A stretch of 8,405 bases of DNA from Actinomycetes bacterium (GTDB lineage: Bacteria; Actinomycetota; Actinomycetes; Actinomycetales; Actinomycetaceae): positions 1 to 8,405 of the forward strand of contig JAFAAX010000046.1 of the NCBI GenBank assembly GCA_023426345.1, written 5' to 3'. Shown in pieces: positions 5,573 through 8,405 of this stretch. Every line of letters begins with the position of its first letter. The stretch's first letter is position 1. Made by a program: the position numbers and the translations under genes. A model generated the notes under the pieces. It did no database searches. It saw only the letters and a list, made by a program, of their open reading frames with translations, and was not told where the DNA came from.

Positions 5573-7002
5573 CCGACCAGCCCACCACTTCCGCCCCCAC
5601 CGCCGAGTCCAACGCCGCGAACTGGCGCTTCGAGACCAAGCAGATCCACTCCGGCTGGGACCGCGACCCCTTCACGGGCGCCACGACCCTGCCGATCTAC
5701 CAGACCTCGTCCTACGCGTTCGCCTCCGCCGACCAAGCGGCAGCCCGCTTCGCCCTGCAGGAGCTCGGCCCGATCTACACCCGCCTCACCAACCCCACCA
5801 ACGAGGCCGTCGAGAACCGCCTGGCCGCCCTTGAGGGGGGCGTCGGCGCCCTGCTGGTGTCGTCGGGGCAGGCGGCCTCCGCGCTGGCGATCATCAACAT
5901 CGCCACCGCCGGGAACAACGTCGTCGCCTCGCCCTCGCTCTACGGCGGCTCGGTGACGCTGCTGAAGAACACATTGGGACGCCTGGGCGTGGAGGCGCGC
6001 TTCGTCGCCGACCCGGCCGACCCCGCGCAGTGGGAGGCGCTGGCCGACGAGAAGACCGTGGCCTTCTACGGCGAGACCATCCCGAACCCGAAGGGCGACA
6101 TCCTCGACATCGAGGCCGTCGCCGCGGCCGCCCACCGCGTCGGCGTCCCCCTCATCGTCGACAACACGGTGGCCACGCCTTACCTCACGCGTCCGATCGA
6201 ATGGGGCGCGGACGTCGTCGTCCACTCGGCGACGAAGTACCTGGGCGGGCACGGCACCTCGATCGAGGGCGTCATCGTGGATTCCGGGAACTTCGACTAC
6301 ACGGCCGACCCGGAGCGGTTCCCCTACTTCAACACCCCCGACGCCTCTTACAACGGCCTGGTCTTCGGACGGGACCTGGGAGCGGACGGCGTCTTCGGCG
6401 TCAACCTGTCCTTCATCCTGCGCGCGCGGACGCTGGGCGAGCGGGACCTCGGCTTCGCCGCCTCCCCGTTCAACACGTTCCTCATCGAGCAGGGCATCCA
6501 GACGCTGTCCCTGCGCATCGACCGACACGTCGACAATGCGCTGGCCGTCGCGCGCTGGCTGGAGACCCACGACCAGGTCGTCTCCGTCAACTACGCCGGG
6601 CTGGAGTCCTCCCCCTACCACGCCCTCCAGCAGAAGTACGCGCCGCGCGGGGCGGGCGGGCTGCTCTCCTTCATCATCGAGGGCGGCGCCGAGGCCGGGA
6701 AGGCCTTCGCCTCCGCCCTGGAGCTGCTGCCGACGGTCGCCAACATCGGCGACGCGAAGTCCCTGGTCATCCATCCGGCGTCGACGACGCACTCCCAGCT
6801 GTCCGACGCGGAGCTGGCCGCCGCCGGCGTCGACCCCGGCACGGTGCGCCTGTCCATCGGCATCGAGCACATCGACGACATCCTCGCCGACCTGGAGCTC
6901 GGCTTCCGCGCCGCCCGGGAGGTCACGGGGGCCGACGAACCCGGCCACGCGGAGTCGCCCTCGTCGATCGAGGACCCCGTCCCCTCGACCCAGGTCGCGT
7001 GA
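5569..7002 (+). CDS. metY: O-acetylhomoserine sulfhydrylase (O-acetylhomoserine aminocarboxypropyltransferase)
   Basis: This PLP enzyme makes homocysteine and acetate from O-acetylhomoserine and sulfide, the direct-sulfhydrylation step of methionine synthesis, in the cytoplasm. The 477-residue protein has the whole Cys/Met metabolism PLP fold: FETKQIHSGW..DP.TGA..LPIYQTSSY (21-49), the phosphate-contacting IYTRLTNPT (69-77), ring-stacking Tyr125 in LYGGS, VDNTVATPY (197-205) with Asp198 for the pyridine nitrogen, and the Schiff-base Lys223 in SATKYLGGHG. The long insert after Lys223 (FPYFNTPDASYNGLVF, about 251-266) separates MetY from the shorter MetB/MetC enzymes. A charged tail of about 25 residues follows the fold (453-477) and looks lineage-specific. 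I chose ATG 5569 because AGGAG (5558-5562) lies 6 bases upstream and the conserved domain starts soon after; an open frame to 5374 is Arg/Pro-rich and not protein-like. metX follows after four bases. Confidence 0.95.
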   Translation: MTDQPTTSAPTAESNAANWRFETKQIHSGWDRDPFTGATTLPIYQTSSYAFASADQAAARFALQELGPIYTRLTNPTNEAVENRLAALEGGVGALLVSSGQAASALAIINIATAGNNVVASPSLYGGSVTLLKNTLGRLGVEARFVADPADPAQWEALADEKTVAFYGETIPNPKGDILDIEAVAAAAHRVGVPLIVDNTVATPYLTRPIEWGADVVVHSATKYLGGHGTSIEGVIVDSGNFDYTADPERFPYFNTPDASYNGLVFGRDLGADGVFGVNLSFILRARTLGERDLGFAASPFNTFLIEQGIQTLSLRIDRHVDNALAVARWLETHDQVVSVNYAGLESSPYHALQQKYAPRGAGGLLSFIIEGGAEAGKAFASALELLPTVANIGDAKSLVIHPASTTHSQLSDAELAAAGVDPGTVRLSIGIEHIDDILADLELGFRAAREVTGADEPGHAESPSSIEDPVPSTQVA

Positions 7003-7006
7003 CGCC

Positions 7007-8194
7007 GTGACCGCGCGCCCCGCTCCGTCCCCCGCCTGTCCCCCCGTCTCCGGCGGGTGGCACGAGGGCGACCCCGCGGCCTTCCGGCGGTTCGCCGACC
7101 TGGGGCCGCTGCGGCTGGAGAGCGGAGCGGGGCTGCCGGCCGTCCGGCTCGCCTACGAGACCTGGGGGCGGCTGAACGAGGCGCGCGACAACGCAGTCCT
7201 GGTCCTCCACGCCCTCACCGGCGACGCGCACGTCACCGGGCCCGGCGGCCCGGACGTCCCCGGCCAGCCGACGCCGGGATGGTGGGGCGAGATCGTCGGG
7301 CCCGGCCGGGTCCTCGACACCGGGCGGTTCTTCGTCGTGGCGGCCAACGTGCTCGGCGGCTGCGAGGGATCGACGGGGCCGTCCTCGGCCGCTCCCGATG
7401 GCGCGCCGTGGGGCTCGCGGTTCCCGGCGGTCTCCACGCGCGACCAGGTCCACGCCGAGGCGCGGCTGGCGGACCTGCTCGGCGTCGACCGGTGGTCGCT
7501 GGTCATCGGCGCCTCCCTGGGCGGACAGCGCGCCATCGAGTGGGCCGTCGGCCACCCCGACCGCGTCGAGCGCGTGGCCGTCGTGGCCTCCGGCGCGCAG
7601 ACCACCGCCGAGCAGGCCGCCTGGATCCACACGCAGATCCGCGCCATCGAACTGGATCCGGCATGGGCCGGCGGGGACTATCACCTCTCCGGGAGCGGGC
7701 CCATCGGCGGATTGTCCCTGGCCCGTCAGATCGCGCACACGACGTACCGCTCCCCGCGTGAGCTCGACGCCCGCTTCGGTCGGCTCCCCCAGCACGAGGA
7801 GGACGTCCTGAGGGGCGGGCGGCTGGCCGTCGAGTCCTACCTCGACCACCACGGCGAGAAGCTGGTGCGCCGCTTCGACGCCGGGTCGTATGTCGCGCTG
7901 TCGCGCGCGATGCTCTCCCACGACATCGGCCGCGACCGCGGCGGCGTGCGCGAGGCCCTGCGCGCGGTGACGGCGCGGACGCTGGTCGTCGCCGTCGACT
8001 CCGATCGGCTGTTCTTCCCCCAGCAGGTCTGGCAGATCGCCGAGGGCGTCCCCGGCGCCTACTACCGCGAGATCCACTCCGACCACGGCCACGACGGCTT
8101 CCTCATCGAGCACTCACAGATGAGCGCGATCCTCGACGAGTTCCTCAACCAGCGGATCCCCGCGCGCGAGTCGGTGCTCGCCGGCTCCCGCTGA
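7007..8194 (+). CDS. metX: Homoserine O-acetyltransferase (MetX, alpha/beta-hydrolase fold)
   Basis: This 395-residue enzyme transfers acetyl from acetyl-CoA to homoserine, providing the substrate for MetY. Visible are VRLAYETWGRLN (46-57), VLVLHALTGDAHV (64-76), GWWGEIVGPGRVLDT (91-105), VLGGCEGSTGPSS (115-127), the nucleophile elbow GASLGGQ with Ser170, DSDRLFFP with likely catalytic Asp333, and HGHDGFLIE with His362. Most MetX proteins have a Met after the nucleophile (SMGG); here it is Leu. Whether the acyl donor is acetyl- or succinyl-CoA cannot be fixed by eye, but pairing with MetY supports acetyl. I chose GTG 7007, four bases after the metY stop; the ribosome-binding site is weak (AGG about 13 bases upstream), suggesting translational coupling. 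The first 15 residues are Pro/Ala-rich, so a later start is possible, though no better one is seen. The gene is followed by the repeat cluster. Confidence 0.94.
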   Translation: MTARPAPSPACPPVSGGWHEGDPAAFRRFADLGPLRLESGAGLPAVRLAYETWGRLNEARDNAVLVLHALTGDAHVTGPGGPDVPGQPTPGWWGEIVGPGRVLDTGRFFVVAANVLGGCEGSTGPSSAAPDGAPWGSRFPAVSTRDQVHAEARLADLLGVDRWSLVIGASLGGQRAIEWAVGHPDRVERVAVVASGAQTTAEQAAWIHTQIRAIELDPAWAGGDYHLSGSGPIGGLSLARQIAHTTYRSPRELDARFGRLPQHEEDVLRGGRLAVESYLDHHGEKLVRRFDAGSYVALSRAMLSHDIGRDRGGVREALRAVTARTLVVAVDSDRLFFPQQVWQIAEGVPGAYYREIHSDHGHDGFLIEHSQMSAILDEFLNQRIPARESVLAGSR

Positions 8195-8224
8195 CCTCCT
8201 CTCCCTCTTTCTCTCCCGTTCCCC

Positions 8225-8405
8225 AACCTGTGGCAGGCACTGTGGCCGAGATCGGTATCTGTGGCAGGCCGGCGGGCTCCAGGCCGGGCTTGAACACGTC
8301 ATCAGCCGTCGAGATCGGTAGGTGTGGCGGGCCTGTCGTCGAGATCGGTACCTGTGGCAGGCAAACGCCCCCGATCACGAAGCCTGTGTGCCACAGGTAC
8401 CGATC
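8225..8405. repeat. Cluster of short REP-like repeats after metX
   Basis: A unit reading GAGATCGGTA, two variable bases, then TGTGGCrGGC occurs at 8248-8269 (variable TC), 8311-8332 (GG) and 8341-8362 (CC), all on the plus strand. Half a unit (ACCTGTGGCAGGCA) is at 8226-8239, and an inverted copy begins at the window edge (8389-8405). The starts are 63 and 30 bases apart, so the array is not regular. The core CCTG-TGG-CAGG is itself a small hairpin. The two variable bases after GGTA differ between copies while the flanks are kept. The cluster runs off the window end, so its full extent is unknown. Confidence 0.8.
8343..8405. terminator. Perfect 17-bp inverted repeat, possible metX terminator or REP pair
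   Basis: GATCGGTACCTGTGGCA at 8343-8359 is repeated as its exact reverse complement at 8389-8405, with 29 bases between. The arm may extend beyond the window. An inner alternative pairing (CAGGC 8358-8362 with GCCTG 8382-8386) also exists. It is the only strong stem within 210 bases after metX, so it could end metYX transcription, but it is built from repeat units, and head-to-head pairs are usual for REP-type elements. Confidence 0.5.

Noticed and set aside
5464..6948. 494-codon minus-strand open frame opposite metY
   Set aside because: It is a shadow of GC-rich metY codons (Gly/Arg/Val/Asp-rich, no motif). metY on the other strand has all the catalytic residues.
6923..8113. 396-codon minus-strand open frame opposite metX
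   Set aside because: Same reason: antisense shadow with biased composition, while metX shows the complete catalytic triad.
8145..8378. Minus-strand open frame with a recurring peptide resembling LPQVPIST
   Set aside because: The peptide periodicity only reflects the DNA repeats; the frame overlaps the end of metX and its start context is poor.
8225..8405. CRISPR array
   Set aside because: The units are short, vary internally, are unevenly spaced (63 and 30 bases) and include an inverted copy; there are no cas genes.

Overview
The window is very GC-rich, with strong G/C bias at third codon positions and several GTG starts. It reads as the chromosome of a high-GC actinobacterium. The order tilS - DUF2342-type gene - dacB, divergent from ppa, is the arrangement known from Mycobacterium tuberculosis (Rv3625c-Rv3628) and other Actinobacteria. 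A member of the Actinomycetaceae is my best guess, but no rRNA or lineage-specific marker is present to prove it.

Layout. From 1 to 2842 three genes run on the minus strand. They are the 5' part of tilS (cut by the window edge), a 300-residue relative of the actinobacterial DUF2342 'zinc-dependent metalloprotease' family, and dacB, an S13-family D-Ala-D-Ala carboxypeptidase/endopeptidase. A 180-bp divergent intergenic region separates dacB from ppa (inorganic pyrophosphatase, plus strand, 3023-3535). ppa converges on a secreted NlpC/P60 peptidoglycan hydrolase (minus, 3632-4948), with a long hairpin between them that probably terminates transcription from both sides. A 620-bp gene-poor region (4949-5568) follows; it holds the likely promoter of the hydrolase and the leader of the methionine genes. 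From 5569 to 8194 the plus strand carries metY-metX, four bases apart, which convert homoserine and acetyl-CoA to O-acetylhomoserine and then, with sulfide, to homocysteine. The window ends in a cluster of short repeats (8225-8405) that includes a perfect 17-bp inverted pair.

Function. Two of the genes concern cell-wall turnover (dacB and the RipA-like hydrolase). tilS (tRNA-Ile lysidine formation) and ppa (pyrophosphate removal) are housekeeping genes. metY-metX is the direct-sulfhydrylation methionine pathway.

Most of the window is ordinary core genome, and I see no defence island, mobile element, CRISPR array or evident new multi-gene system. The best leads are the DUF2342-family protein, whose predicted zinc-binding motifs have been replaced although its genomic place is kept; the REP-like repeat cluster after metX; and the unexplained leader of metY-metX, which shows no recognisable SAM riboswitch but has a palindrome and a tiny upstream ORF overlapping the metY start.
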